Shown in pieces: positions 7,844 to 17,077 of a DNA stretch of 64,000 bases. Position numbers and translations under genes: made by a program. How positions within the stretch are numbered: the stretch's first letter is position 1; every line of letters begins with the position of its first letter. The notes under the pieces were generated by a model that worked only from the letters and a program-made list of their open reading frames with translations, searched no databases and was not told where the DNA came from. This DNA is from Acinetobacter sp. ANC 4910 (lineage in GTDB: Bacteria > Pseudomonadota > Gammaproteobacteria > Pseudomonadales > Moraxellaceae): the NCBI RefSeq assembly GCF_004331035.1, contig NZ_SJNT01000015.1, positions 1 through 64,000 of the forward strand. The letters are read 5' to 3'.

Positions 7844-8509
7844 TTATTGAGCTTTTTGTATGCGTAAATTATCATAAATTTCAAACTTTTCAGTTTGATA
7901 TTGAGCTGCCACGACCATAGTATGAGCTACTTGTTCCGCAGTCACTGGCTTATATTTAAAAGAATCTGGTACCAAATGCGACATCTTTTGATATAAACGC
8001 TGAGTAGCACCTTCTAGCAACCGTTGTTCTGACCGCTCCCCTAGCAATAAAGAAGGTTGTAGTATTGAAGCCTTCGCTAAACCCAATTCACGAATATGCT
8101 GTTCTAACTCGCCTTTCACACGATTATAAAAAATCGGTGACTTCGAATTGGCGCCTAATGCGCTGACCAACAAGTAATGTGTTTCTAATCCTTCAAATAA
8201 GTCCGCAAAATGTGCATTTATCTCATAATCAATATTATAAAACTGTGCTTTTGAGCCTGCTTTTTTTAAAGTTGATCCTAAACAACTAAACGCATGACTA
8301 TGACCGTGCACATCTTCATCATTTAGTAACAAAAAATCTTCAAGTACGAATTGATGGACTTTTTCCAACTGACTTAATTCAACATCATAATGTCGAACCA
8401 CCGCAGTAATTTGCTCACAACTACTTAATTCATTTAATTGTTTTATTAAGGCCCGACCAACAAGACCTGTCGCGCCAATCACCATTGCATTTTGAATCGA
8501 ATTTATCAT
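7844..8509 (-). CDS. NAD(P)H-binding, atypical short-chain dehydrogenase-like protein (TIP30-like)
   Basis: 221 aa from the ATG at 8509, which has GGAGAA ahead; an ATG six codons upstream (8527) is a weaker choice. The dinucleotide-binding motif G-A-T-G-L-V-G lies near residues 12-18. The next recognisable part is HAFSCLGSTLKKAGS, as in HTATIP2/TIP30 and YbjT-like atypical SDRs, followed by VSALGANSKSPIFYNRVKGELE with the Y-N-R-V-K that replaces the usual YxxxK. Soluble. It starts a three-gene minus-strand run with rraA and the tandem GST-fold gene. Substrate unknown. Confidence 0.75.
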   Translation of the reverse strand: MINSIQNAMVIGATGLVGRALIKQLNELSSCEQITAVVRHYDVELSQLEKVHQFVLEDFLLLNDEDVHGHSHAFSCLGSTLKKAGSKAQFYNIDYEINAHFADLFEGLETHYLLVSALGANSKSPIFYNRVKGELEQHIRELGLAKASILQPSLLLGERSEQRLLEGATQRLYQKMSHLVPDSFKYKPVTAEQVAHTMVVAAQYQTEKFEIYDNLRIQKAQ

Positions 8510-8598
8510 TTTTTGACCGTTCTCCATGGTTTATGAGTAATCTAACGTTTTCTTTAACATTTTTCTGCATCTAAAATGTTGTCAAAGCATGTCAAGAC

Positions 8599-8627
8599 TT
8601 GACTTCGTGGCCGTGTTTAATCAAAAT
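8599..8627 (+). promoter_or_regulatory. Candidate rpsT promoter
   Basis: TTGACT at 8599-8604, 17-bp spacer, CAAAAT at 8622-8627. It lies about 97 bp upstream of the rpsT start, giving a leader of roughly 90 nt in which S20 autoregulation could act. The -10 matches only four of six consensus positions. Confidence 0.4.
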
Positions 8628-8724
8628 ATGCCACTTGTTTACGGGCTGGTGATAGTTCTACTGATGTTGGTTTTCAGTATGAATTTCAGCCCGCCCAGAC
8701 CAATCTAATTCAAGGAGTGCACGA

Positions 8725-8991
8725 GTGGCAAACTCTGCTCAAGCAAAAAAACGTGCTCGTCAAAACGTTAAAGCACGTAAACACAACGCAAGCTTGCGTT
8801 CTATGGTTCGTACTTACATCAAACGCACAGTAGCTGCTATCGCTGCTGGTGACCATGCTGTTGCTACAGAAGCTTACAAAAAAGCTGTTCCTGTAATCGA
8901 CCGTATGGCTGATAAAGGCATCATCCATAAAAACAAAGCTGCTCGTCACAAGAGCCGCTTAAATGCACAAGTTAAAGCGTTAGCTAACTAA
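8725..8991 (+). CDS. rpsT: 30S ribosomal protein S20
   Basis: 88-aa basic, helical small-subunit protein; [14 protein letters not shown] and the C-terminal [12 protein letters not shown] region are diagnostic. The start codon is GTG with AAGGAG upstream. Non-ATG starts in rpsT are known in E. coli (UUG) and are tied to translational autoregulation, so this may be the same device. It is monocistronic, with a long leader and a strong terminator 11 bp after the stop. Confidence 0.97.
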   Translation: MANSAQAKKRARQNVKARKHNASLRSMVRTYIKRTVAAIAAGDHAVATEAYKKAVPVIDRMADKGIIHKNKAARHKSRLNAQVKALAN

Positions 8992-9002
8992 TTTGCTGTA
9001 TT

Positions 9003-9028
9003 AAAAAAAGCCCATCTGGGCTTTTTTT
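9003..9028 (+). terminator. rpsT terminator
   Basis: A-run, GCCC-ATCT-GGGC, T7. A/U pairs extend the stem outward; a typical intrinsic terminator that could work in both directions. Confidence 0.9.
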
Positions 9029-9089
9029 ACGTCTATACTTTTTGACTTTAAATTACATGGTCTAATTAAAAATAAGAGATATCAAATAT

Positions 9090-9113
9090 ACCCCTCCACA
9101 GAAGTGAAGGAGT
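9090..9113 (-). terminator. Weak hairpin downstream of the M66-like gene
   Basis: On the minus strand ACTCCTTCAC pairs with GTGGAGGGGT around TTCT, a 10-bp stem using three G-U pairs, 7 bp after the stop codon. It lacks a proper U-tract, so termination would be weak; the rpsT terminator just beyond may finish the job. Confidence 0.35.
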
Positions 9114-9120
9114 GAAATTC

Positions 9121-11823
9121 TTAATTTACCAATACAGTTAAATTTTTAGGCTTCAAATAAGATAAAATTAAATTGGTATTCGGAGTCAACATACTCCATT
9201 TCTGATTCGCACCATTAGTACATGAATAACGAATCAAATCTGCCCGATTATCGACCAAATACCCCTTATTCAAATCAAAACATTGATTTCCTTGACGAAT
9301 AGACTGTGTATCTGCTGCCATCGTCCAGATCTGACTGCTTAATTTTGTTGAACAGGTCGCCAAAGTGATTTTATTTCCACTACCATTACTCGTTAAACAT
9401 TGATCAATCGCCAACTTACTATGAATACGCCCCAAAGCATCTAAAATCCATTTTTCCGAATCATCATTTACACAACCCGTTGAACCACTAATATAAGGGT
9501 TATATTGACCCGAAGTTACTTTCTCCACTTTTAGGCAATTGGTTCTATTCAGCAAAGTACTCTGTTGATTCATCAGTGTTGTTGTTTCCAAACCCAAACC
9601 TTGAATAAATGAAGCCAAGGCAGATTTAGCTGCTACATTATTTGCAACTAAATCCTGTGCATATACATTCATCCAACGGTTTAAACGATAGATTTTTTGC
9701 TGTTGGTCAGAATATTGTGCAAGTACTTGTTGGGCAGTGACAGATAAGCCATGTGGGTTGGTTCGATAAGAATCATACATCAATTCAGTATGAGCAGATA
9801 AAGCCACAATTGGCTGACCACTTTGAGCCAGCAATTCTTGCTCAAAACTTGGTAACTCAATTTTACGCAAAGCTTCATAGCCATTTTCACGGCCAATTTT
9901 TACCGCAGGCTTCATCGCTTCAGCATAGCTCGGAATATCAATACTAGAGAGTAATTTCTCAGCCTGATTGGCTTTTTTACAATACAAGTCAACATGCTGT
10001 GGTTGATCAGCAATCGCGAGATTGACATGCAATTTATTTGCAAGACTATTCGTTGAATCCATACGATTCGGCGCCAATCCAACAGTCTTATTGCCACTTA
10101 CCGAACGAATGTTGAGCCAACATGCTGCTTGAGTTACTGCCGCATTGGTTTCAGGCAAATCAAACACATTACCCCAGTTACTTCGTGCCGCTGGATACAA
10201 TAAACCCACCTGATTCTCAGGGTCATATCCACCCAAAATTGTATAGACAGGAACACCAAATAAACGAGGTTTCAAATAGTTCCCATCGACTCGGTTATAC
10301 CAAACGTTGGAAGAGCTCGGGACACGAGGTTGCACAACTTCCATTTTACGGGTTGTAGCATTCCATTTTGTATAACCTGTTGGTGAGCTTGCATTCCACA
10401 TCTCTCGATTAAAATGTGGCTGGATCTTTAACGAAGCACTATAGCCCGTATAATGCGTAAACTGCGAAATTGAACTTGCAGTGTACCCACCTGCCATCGC
10501 ATCCCAACTATATGGATAAAGTTTTAAGAAGTTAGGAACACCATTGCTGCCATCGCCTAAATTGGTCGATTTCCAATTGAGATTGCCACGCATTTTATTA
10601 CGAAACGAAATATACCCCCATCCACTGTCTGCATGATGTGCAGACCAGAAATAATTGGTTGGCTGATCTTTTGTTTCAACAGCGCCGGGGTAATGCCCTA
10701 AACCATAGTGATGTCCAATTTCATGGCTAAACTCATTACCAATTGAGTCAATCAGCGTCAACATGCCATTGCCACCACTCAAGCCATGGGTTTGATCGCC
10801 ATTGCTATATTTTCCGCGAGCATGGTGCACAATCACACTTTCAGTGAGTTGTGGTTGTTCCTGACTTGCCATTGAAGCACTCGTCACGCCCCAGTTAGCT
10901 AAATTAATACCAACACTAAAAGTCGATTTCGCAACATTTTCACGCATATCACCAGAATATACCCCGCCCTCTACCGAGCTACTAGTGTCATAAATGGTTC
11001 CATTCGCGACCATGACTCTGTTTAGCTTCATGTCATCATATTTTGCAACAATCATTTCTGATGCAGGAATGGTCTGGAAATAATCCGTACCCGCCTTCTC
11101 AGGCTCTAACAACATATAATGGCCCGTAGACACAGGTGGATCTGTCAGCAATCCGAGTCGGATATTGTTTAATACCAATACTCCAGGTGCAGCAAAATCA
11201 ATTTGAGTTTCAAACAGTTCACCTACGCGACCAGTTGTATCAACCAATTTCAGTTTTAACCCAGATTTTACTTCATTCCAATTCAACTTAGTCGACCAAG
11301 CTCGCTTACTGTAAAGTACTTGCGGTCGTTGATCTTGATTACTCTGATCTGAAAGCGGAATTTGTGATGGATCATCAAGCTTAACTTTCCGTACAAATAA
11401 ACCATCTTGATATATTTCAAGCTCTAAGCCTTGTATATCACCCATTGCACTAGAAGGTGTGACCAATAATAATGCCTCACGTTCAGACGTGAGTCTCGGC
11501 ATTTTTTTTGCCTCATTACCACTTGGATCAACCACATGCGCTTGTGCAAACTGAACCATGCCCTGAAATGAACCCGTTAAATCAGAACGAATGGTACGGG
11601 TTGAAGACATTGCATCATAATCATAAAAACCCAAAGCATTACCATCTACTACATCTTTGGTGGGTTCTAGATATTGAGGTTGACTGGGTGTCGTGGTATC
11701 TGTTGAAGATCCCGAATTATTAGCCCCCTCACTAGAGCCACCTCCTCCACCACATGCTGACAATAAAATAGATGCAATACATAGACTTAAAATATGTAAA
11801 GGGTAATTCATCACAGTTTTCAA
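9121..11823 (-). CDS. Lipoprotein metalloprotease, M66-like, with C-terminal ricin-type lectin domain
   Basis: About 900 aa. The N-terminus is a lipoprotein signal (hydrophobic segment, lipobox L-S-A-C) followed by a glycine run and an S/T-rich linker. The zinc-protease motif HEIGHHYGLGH (HExxHxxGxxH) sits near residue 370, in the context seen in StcE/TagA-type M66 peptidases. The last ~130 residues look like a ricin B beta-trefoil lectin, with repeats CLTSNGSGNKITLATC...QIW and CFDLNKGYLVDN...QKW. M66 enzymes cut O-glycosylated mucin-type proteins, so a surface glycoprotease is likely. Start uncertain: no ATG has a good SD; TTG at 11823 (MKTVMNYPLH) gives a charged n-region and has GGGGA upstream; ATG at 11811 and TTG at 11835 are alternatives. 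No neighbour is functionally linked. Confidence 0.82.
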   Translation of the reverse strand: MKTVMNYPLHILSLCIASILLSACGGGGGSSEGANNSGSSTDTTTPSQPQYLEPTKDVVDGNALGFYDYDAMSSTRTIRSDLTGSFQGMVQFAQAHVVDPSGNEAKKMPRLTSEREALLLVTPSSAMGDIQGLELEIYQDGLFVRKVKLDDPSQIPLSDQSNQDQRPQVLYSKRAWSTKLNWNEVKSGLKLKLVDTTGRVGELFETQIDFAAPGVLVLNNIRLGLLTDPPVSTGHYMLLEPEKAGTDYFQTIPASEMIVAKYDDMKLNRVMVANGTIYDTSSSVEGGVYSGDMRENVAKSTFSVGINLANWGVTSASMASQEQPQLTESVIVHHARGKYSNGDQTHGLSGGNGMLTLIDSIGNEFSHEIGHHYGLGHYPGAVETKDQPTNYFWSAHHADSGWGYISFRNKMRGNLNWKSTNLGDGSNGVPNFLKLYPYSWDAMAGGYTASSISQFTHYTGYSASLKIQPHFNREMWNASSPTGYTKWNATTRKMEVVQPRVPSSSNVWYNRVDGNYLKPRLFGVPVYTILGGYDPENQVGLLYPAARSNWGNVFDLPETNAAVTQAACWLNIRSVSGNKTVGLAPNRMDSTNSLANKLHVNLAIADQPQHVDLYCKKANQAEKLLSSIDIPSYAEAMKPAVKIGRENGYEALRKIELPSFEQELLAQSGQPIVALSAHTELMYDSYRTNPHGLSVTAQQVLAQYSDQQQKIYRLNRWMNVYAQDLVANNVAAKSALASFIQGLGLETTTLMNQQSTLLNRTNCLKVEKVTSGQYNPYISGSTGCVNDDSEKWILDALGRIHSKLAIDQCLTSNGSGNKITLATCSTKLSSQIWTMAADTQSIRQGNQCFDLNKGYLVDNRADLIRYSCTNGANQKWSMLTPNTNLILSYLKPKNLTVLVN

Positions 11824-12017
11824 AAAAATCCCCAAGTATTTTTAAATAAAGTTTTTATATGTGAAATAAATCATTAAAAACATGATCTTAGTTATTATTA
11901 TATAATATTGTATTATGTTTTTGCTATGTTTTAGACGAATCTACGCCATCCTATGCAGGAGTAGACATATAAAAAATCTTCAGCCAGATAAAATAGAATG
12001 TATCGGAGTTCTTGATT

Positions 12018-12752
12018 CTAATGATGTTGTTTAAACTGTCGAATATTTAATTCGTGTAATTCACCACGCCAAATCCATTTTAGTTTTGAATCTAAAAACT
12101 CATCACCCTCAAACCAGACAAATAAGCCTTCCATCATTTGTGGCCAGTCTTCTTGAGTAATTACATTTCGTCCCGAAATTACAGCAATAATTGCAGCAAT
12201 AATTGTATCGTGACTCACTGCTAGGCTAAGTCCGTTATGCTGCTGTGGATGCGTGTTATAAATTAATTCAAGTACATCTACCACACCTCGTATGGGGTGT
12301 TTCATACCAGGTAAAGCATTATTTACAAAGCTGTTGATAAAGCCTAAAGCACCCTGTTCACGGAAATAAGGACCTGCCTGTTTAATATCAAGCACAAAAC
12401 TTCCTGGCTCAACCAAGAGTCCTTGCTGCACGATTTCAATATGATGCGTATTGTTTTGCAGGCTAATTGAATCTGCCCCTTGAATCATTAAAGCAGCAGT
12501 ATCTACACAACGCTGAATAGGGCTAGAAATACAATGCTGAATAGTCCGATCGGTCTGAGCAATTAAGTGTCCCCCCCATGCTTGTGCCAAATCACGCCCT
12601 TGTGGTGTTAGCTGTAAATCATAACCAGCCAAGCCTTGCCCACTCACCATTTCACGAATGGAATGACGTGTAAATAATGTGACTGGAGTATGCGTATCTG
12701 GCAATAAATCTATTGCTTTTAACATACTATGTGGGAGTCGTTCTAATGCCAT
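12018..12752 (-). CDS. Histidine phosphatase superfamily protein
   Basis: 244 aa. The phosphoryl-accepting His is in LFTRHSIREM (R-H-S-I-R, a variant of the RHG motif), and the second active-site His is in LAVSHDTIIAAI. Conserved Arg appears in HCISSPIQRCVDTA. The fold is that of phosphoglycerate mutase/acid phosphatase. No signal peptide, so cytoplasmic. It is 52 bp downstream of cysQ on the same strand and may be co-transcribed with it. Substrate unknown; the longer insert between the two His motifs separates it from SixA and CobC. Confidence 0.75.
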   Translation of the reverse strand: MALERLPHSMLKAIDLLPDTHTPVTLFTRHSIREMVSGQGLAGYDLQLTPQGRDLAQAWGGHLIAQTDRTIQHCISSPIQRCVDTAALMIQGADSISLQNNTHHIEIVQQGLLVEPGSFVLDIKQAGPYFREQGALGFINSFVNNALPGMKHPIRGVVDVLELIYNTHPQQHNGLSLAVSHDTIIAAIIAVISGRNVITQEDWPQMMEGLFVWFEGDEFLDSKLKWIWRGELHELNIRQFKQHH

Positions 12753-12804
12753 AAGACCATCATTCTTCCGTCGAGTTTACACTATAACATTTTAATTGTT
12801 TTGC

Positions 12805-13662
12805 TCAATGCTTACTCTGCATTGCTGCAAGTGCTTGTAATGCGAGTTTTTTCATCTCTGCATTTCGATAGGCAATAAAACCACCATTCAACAAGGTCTC
12901 TCGTTGATTATATACAAATGGTCGTCCTCTAAAATCGACTAATCCGCCACCAATTCGCTCAATTAAACATTGTCCCGCGCTAGTATCCCATTCACTGGTT
13001 GGGTGAAAACGAGGGTAAATATCCACCTTATGTTCCAAGATCATACAAAACTTATAGGCACTACCCGCCTTAAACACATCATAGCTAGTCATATCTTTCA
13101 ACACATCTAAATACGCCATATATTCAGACTTATGCTGTGCACTCTGACTTAGACCTATATGCACTGGCGTAGCCATTGAGCGTTCCAATTCATATACAGA
13201 CCACTGCTGACTGTTGAGATTTAACTTCAATGGCATCCCTTGCCTAGGGCAAAAGTACACGACCTGTTCAGCTGGAATTGCCAAGACTGCAAAAACCGTA
13301 TGCACACCTTCAACCAAACTTAAATTGATGGTGAATTCAGGACGCTTATGTAAAAATTCTTTGGTTCCGTCCAATGGATCGAGCAACCAAAACCGATGCC
13401 ATTGCTGACGTTGATCGTATTCACCCTCTTCTGACAGCAAAGGGATATCTGAATGTTGCTGTGCCAAAGCTTCTGTAATATATTGATTCACTCTGAAATC
13501 TGCCTGCGTGACAGGTGAATCATCATGCTTTTGGGTGATATCAAACTTTTCACCAGCACAATAGCGTTGATATTCTTCTCGCAAAATTTCGCACGCTTGT
13601 GTCACAATGGGCACAAGCTGCAAGATCATTGCATCTTGCGGTGCTGTTGTTGTTTTAAACAT
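12805..13662 (-). CDS. cysQ: 3'(2'),5'-bisphosphate nucleotidase CysQ
   Basis: 285-aa Mg-dependent phosphatase of the inositol monophosphatase family that recycles 3'-phosphoadenosine 5'-phosphate made in sulfate assimilation. Metal motifs: LLSEEGEY (Glu), FWLLDPLDGTKEF (D-P-L-D-G-T) and SEWDTSAGQCLIERIGG with the family's W-D-x-x-A. It starts 14 bp from the divergent HAD gene, so the two promoters must overlap each other's 5' ends. Close CysQ/YrfG/HslR clustering is also familiar from other gammaproteobacteria. Confidence 0.9.
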   Translation of the reverse strand: MFKTTTAPQDAMILQLVPIVTQACEILREEYQRYCAGEKFDITQKHDDSPVTQADFRVNQYITEALAQQHSDIPLLSEEGEYDQRQQWHRFWLLDPLDGTKEFLHKRPEFTINLSLVEGVHTVFAVLAIPAEQVVYFCPRQGMPLKLNLNSQQWSVYELERSMATPVHIGLSQSAQHKSEYMAYLDVLKDMTSYDVFKAGSAYKFCMILEHKVDIYPRFHPTSEWDTSAGQCLIERIGGGLVDFRGRPFVYNQRETLLNGGFIAYRNAEMKKLALQALAAMQSKH

Positions 13663-13676
13663 AGATCACCTTATAT

Positions 13677-14363
13677 ATGTCGAACTTTTCTCAAAAACCA
13701 CCAGTCATTTTTGACATGGATGGAACCTTACTCGATCTTGCTTATGATGACCTGATTTGGAATCAGCTTGTGCCCATTCAGTATGCTGAAGTGCATCAAT
13801 GTTCGATCGAACAAAGTAAAGAAGTCCTATTCCAATTCTATCAAGAACATAGCCACACTTTAAACTGGTATTCTTCACATTTTTGGTCGACTAAAGTCGG
13901 CTTTGATGTGCTTGCATTACAACAAAAGCAGCAACATAAAGTGAGCCGCCGTGAAGGCTGTATTGAATTATTAGAATATCTTAAAGCCAATGATTATCCA
14001 TGCTGGTTAGCCACCAATGCCGACTGTGCCAGTCTAGAATTCAAACTTACCCAAACAAGCATTGGGCAATATTTCGATGTGATTGTTAGCAGTGAAACGC
14101 TAGGTCATGCCAAAGAATTTACTGCATTCTGGGAGAAGTTACATCAGCTACATCCTTTTGATGTACAGCAAACTTATTTTATTGATGACACTGAAAAAGT
14201 TTTACTGGGTGCACAAAAATTTGGACTACAGCATTTGATTACGATCCAACAGCCCTCATCTACAGGGTTAGTACGCGAGAAATCAATTTTTCCAATGATT
14301 GATAGACTCACCGACTTAATTCCCTTACTTGAACAAGCCGAGGAACAAAAGCAATATGCCTAA
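13677..14363 (+). CDS. yrfG: HAD-type GMP/IMP nucleotidase, YrfG-like
   Basis: 228 aa. HAD motif I is DMDGTLLDL (residues 14-22 region), motif II the T in WLATNADC, motif III the Lys in GHAKEF, and motif IV FIDDTEKVL. The cap starting LAYDDLIWNQLVP and the neighbour hslR match E. coli yrfG-hslR, whose product dephosphorylates GMP and IMP. The stop codon overlaps the hslR start, so the two are translationally coupled. Substrate by analogy only. Confidence 0.82.
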   Translation: MSNFSQKPPVIFDMDGTLLDLAYDDLIWNQLVPIQYAEVHQCSIEQSKEVLFQFYQEHSHTLNWYSSHFWSTKVGFDVLALQQKQQHKVSRREGCIELLEYLKANDYPCWLATNADCASLEFKLTQTSIGQYFDVIVSSETLGHAKEFTAFWEKLHQLHPFDVQQTYFIDDTEKVLLGAQKFGLQHLITIQQPSSTGLVREKSIFPMIDRLTDLIPLLEQAEEQKQYA

Positions 14364-14796
14364 AGCAGAGCAAAATCTTCCTGCTGAAACTGTACGTATC
14401 GATAAATGGCTATGGGCTGCACGTTTTTTTAAAACTCGAAGCATTGCCAAATCTGCGATTGAAGGTGGTAAAGTCCATTTCGATGGCGAACGCGTCAAAG
14501 TTTCTAAAGAAGTTCGTGTAGGGATGGAACTTACCATCCAACAAGGTTTTGAGAAAAAAACGGTCCTTGTTAAAGCAATTTCTAATGTGCGTGGCCCTGC
14601 CCCCATTGCTCAGCAATTATATGAAGAAACTGAAGTCAGTTTAGCAAAAAGGGAATTGCTTGCATCACAAAGAAAATTGCATAATCTTGCTCGACCTGAT
14701 CATCGACCTTCGAAAAAAGATCGTCGACAAATCAGTAAATTTAAACAAGAAAATGATCAGCAATTTGGCCAAGATTGGTCATATAATGATGATTAA
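14356..14796 (+). CDS. hslR: Heat shock protein 15 homologue (S4 RNA-binding)
   Basis: S4-domain protein that binds stalled 50S subunits carrying nascent peptidyl-tRNA. The S4 fold covers about residues 9-55 (RIDKWLWAARFFKTRS, AIEGGKVHFDGERV), followed by a basic, charged tail (RPDHRPSKKDRRQ). 146 aa from the ATG at 14356, which overlaps the yrfG stop by 8 bp (ATGCCTAA); GAGGA lies 12 bases upstream. The frame is open back to a TTG at 14329, judged less likely. Confidence 0.9.
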   Translation: MPKAEQNLPAETVRIDKWLWAARFFKTRSIAKSAIEGGKVHFDGERVKVSKEVRVGMELTIQQGFEKKTVLVKAISNVRGPAPIAQQLYEETEVSLAKRELLASQRKLHNLARPDHRPSKKDRRQISKFKQENDQQFGQDWSYNDD

Positions 14797-14844
14797 ACTG
14801 CTCACGTCATGTTATGTCGCACTAGATATAACAGGCATAGAATA

Positions 14845-14869
14845 ACAGAAATAATTCTGTCACTATACT
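14845..14869 (+). promoter_or_regulatory. Candidate recA promoter with overlapping dyad
   Basis: Dyad ACAGAA-ATAA-TTCTGT (14845-14860) sits where the -35 should be, three bases before a good -10, TATACT (14864-14869). No consensus -35 and no LexA-type CTG-N10-CAG box are visible, in line with Acinetobacter lacking a classical LexA. The dyad may be an operator or take the place of the -35 as an activator site. Confidence 0.5.
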
Positions 14870-14870
14870 G

Positions 14871-14905
14871 AAGTGGAAAACGTTTGTAATGTAACACATC
14901 CACTT
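14871..14905 (+). promoter_or_regulatory. recA 5' leader hairpin
   Basis: AAGTGGA (14871-14877) can pair with TCCACTT (14899-14905) across a 21-base loop, at the very start of a leader of about 70 nt before the recA ATG at 14944. A structured recA leader that influences induction has been reported for Acinetobacter baumannii; this could be the same element. The SD GAGGT at 14933-14937 lies outside the stem. Confidence 0.5.
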
Positions 14906-14943
14906 AAGTTAAAAGTAAAGTGACAAAGTTTTGAGGTTGTAAG

Positions 14944-15987
14944 ATGGATGAGAATAAAAGTAAGGCGCTCAATGCTGCCCTAAGCCAAATTGAAAAACAG
15001 TTTGGTAAAAATACAGTTATGCGCCTTGGTGACAATACAGTACAAGCTGTTGAAGCCGTTTCAACAGGCTCATTAACACTCGATATTGCACTAGGTATTG
15101 GTGGCTTACCAAAGGGTCGTATTGTTGAAATTTACGGTCCTGAATCTTCAGGTAAAACCACCATGACATTACAAGCCATTGCACAATGTCAAAAAGCGGG
15201 TGGCACGTGTGCCTTTATCGATGCTGAGCATGCACTTGATCCACAATACGCTCGTAAGCTTGGTGTTGATATTGACAACCTTTTGGTTTCTCAACCCGAC
15301 CATGGTGAGCAAGCACTTGAAATTGCAGACATGTTAGTCCGCTCTGGCGCAATTGACTTAATCGTAGTCGACTCCGTTGCCGCACTAACACCACGTGCTG
15401 AAATTGAAGGCGAAATGGGCGACTCACATATGGGTTTGCAAGCACGCTTAATGAGTCAAGCTTTACGTAAAATTACAGGGAATGCTAAGCGTTCAAACTG
15501 TATGGTGATCTTCATTAACCAAATCCGTATGAAGATTGGTGTGATGTTCGGTAGCCCTGAAACTACAACAGGCGGTAACGCATTAAAATTCTATGCTTCT
15601 GTTCGTCTTGATATTCGTCGTATTGGTCAAGTTAAAGAAGGCGACGAAATTGTGGGTTCAGAAACTAAAGTTAAAGTGGTTAAAAACAAAATGGCACCGC
15701 CATTTAAAGAAGCTCTTTTCCAGATTCTTTATGGCAAAGGCGTTAACCAGCTAGGTGAGTTAGTCGATCTTGCAGTTCAGCAAGACATCATCCAAAAAGC
15801 GGGTGCTTGGTATTCATACCAAAGCAACAAAATTGGTCAAGGTAAAAATAATGTCATACGACACCTTGAAGAAAACCCACAATTGGCGCAAGAAGTGGAA
15901 CGCATTATTCGTGACCAGTTGTTAACAACGGGTGGTGTTGTAGAAGATAAAGAAGAAGATGAATCTGACCTCTTGCTCGATGCTTAA
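14944..15987 (+). CDS. recA: Recombinase RecA
   Basis: 347-aa ATP-dependent strand-exchange protein for homologous recombination, repair and natural transformation. Walker A is GPESSGKTT (about residues 65-73), Walker [12 protein letters not shown]1 and L2 DNA loops lie around [14 protein letters not shown] and [22 protein letters not shown]. The C-terminus is the usual acidic tail ([14 protein letters not shown]). It has its own promoter region with dyad and leader hairpin and ends at a UUCG terminator at 16026-16046; recX follows after 79 bp. Confidence 0.98.
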   Translation: MDENKSKALNAALSQIEKQFGKNTVMRLGDNTVQAVEAVSTGSLTLDIALGIGGLPKGRIVEIYGPESSGKTTMTLQAIAQCQKAGGTCAFIDAEHALDPQYARKLGVDIDNLLVSQPDHGEQALEIADMLVRSGAIDLIVVDSVAALTPRAEIEGEMGDSHMGLQARLMSQALRKITGNAKRSNCMVIFINQIRMKIGVMFGSPETTTGGNALKFYASVRLDIRRIGQVKEGDEIVGSETKVKVVKNKMAPPFKEALFQILYGKGVNQLGELVDLAVQQDIIQKAGAWYSYQSNKIGQGKNNVIRHLEENPQLAQEVERIIRDQLLTTGGVVEDKEEDESDLLLDA

Positions 15988-16025
15988 ACCATCTGCTTCT
16001 CTATAGAATATACCTGTTACACTCA

Positions 16026-16046
16026 AACGCCCTTCGGGGCGTTTTT
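16026..16046 (+). terminator. recA terminator
   Basis: AACGCCC-TTCG-GGGCGTT followed by TTT: a 7-bp stem capped by a stable UUCG tetraloop. It lies between recA and recX, so recX depends on readthrough or its own promoter, keeping RecX below RecA. Confidence 0.9.
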
Positions 16047-16066
16047 CAATCAAGATTAGATATATT

Positions 16067-16660
16067 ATGAGCCAATCTAAATTTCCCAAATTGCTTGACT
16101 ACGACAACTTAAAACAAGAGTTTGGAACTTCTCATATTGAGCATGCACCATCACCAGATGCAACTGATCACCATAATGCGGTGATAGAGGTGGAATCTGC
16201 TCAAAATACGGGGCTAACAGGCTCACGCTTACGTTCTTATGCCTTTGCTGTACTCACCCGTAAAGAATTCTCTAAAGCTGAACTAATCGAAAAACTCGCA
16301 ACCTACGCAGCGAATCGAGAGGAAGTAATTGATCTTGTAAATGAACTATCCGAGCAGAACTATCAAAGTGATCAGCGCGTAGCCGAAATTGTGCTATCAA
16401 GCCAAAAAAGAAAAGGCAAAGGGCCACAACGTATCAAATTAGCGTTGAAAAACAAGAAAATTAACAGTGAACTGATTCAAGAAGAACTAAAAGAAATCGA
16501 CTGGGTTGAACAAGCCTATCAACTGAAAATCAAGAAATTTGGCACTACAGTTGAAAAAGATCCAAAGCTTAAAGCAAAGCAAATCCGCTTTTTACAATAC
16601 AGAGGGTTTGATATGGACGCGATTATGAAGGCAATTAATAAAAAAGAGGATGAAGAATAA
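16067..16660 (+). CDS. recX: Regulatory protein RecX
   Basis: 197 aa; RecX caps and disassembles RecA filaments. The three-helix repeats are recognisable: SYAFAVLTRKEFSKAELIEKL, VIDLVNELSEQNYQSDQRVAEI, and GPQRIKLALKNKKINSELIQ. It has an N-terminal extension of about 55 residues before the first repeat, longer than in E. coli RecX. It is placed directly after recA, separated by the recA terminator. ATG at 16067; no strong SD. Confidence 0.92.
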   Translation: MSQSKFPKLLDYDNLKQEFGTSHIEHAPSPDATDHHNAVIEVESAQNTGLTGSRLRSYAFAVLTRKEFSKAELIEKLATYAANREEVIDLVNELSEQNYQSDQRVAEIVLSSQKRKGKGPQRIKLALKNKKINSELIQEELKEIDWVEQAYQLKIKKFGTTVEKDPKLKAKQIRFLQYRGFDMDAIMKAINKKEDEE

Positions 16661-16687
16661 TTATAATAAAATGCTATAAAAATAAAT

Positions 16688-16800
<113 letters not shown>

Positions 16801-16813
16801 ATTGCAAGAACAG

Positions 16814-16841
16814 AGTATAGAGATTTTTACTCAAGTTGCAA
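16814..16841 (-). promoter_or_regulatory. ffs promoter
   Basis: Minus strand: TTGCAA (-35, 16841-16836), 16-bp spacer, TATACT (-10, 16819-16814), then the ffs 5' end 13-14 bases later. Close to consensus, as expected for a highly expressed RNA. Confidence 0.7.
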
Positions 16842-17077
16842 GCCTTTAATCTGCATTTATATAGCTAAGCCATTCATTTGATTATTTAAAATACAAAAAT
16901 ACCGATTTATCACATTTTTTGCTCTACATGCAGGATGAGTTTACTTTAAACATACGACAAGATTGCAAACACTTATTGCTTTTCCCTACCCGAACATTTT
17001 AAATGTGTTCAATATGAAATGAATAAAGCCAAAAAAACTCAAGGCTTTAAGCAAGTAATACAAAATGGATATGTTTT

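Noticed and set aside
14325..14616. Minus-strand open frames opposite hslR
   Set aside because: Shadows of a clearly recognised S4-domain gene; no SD and no recognisable product.
14797..14943. LexA-type SOS box before recA
   Set aside because: No CTG-N10-CAG match seen; the ACAGAA/TTCTGT dyad has different arms and spacing.
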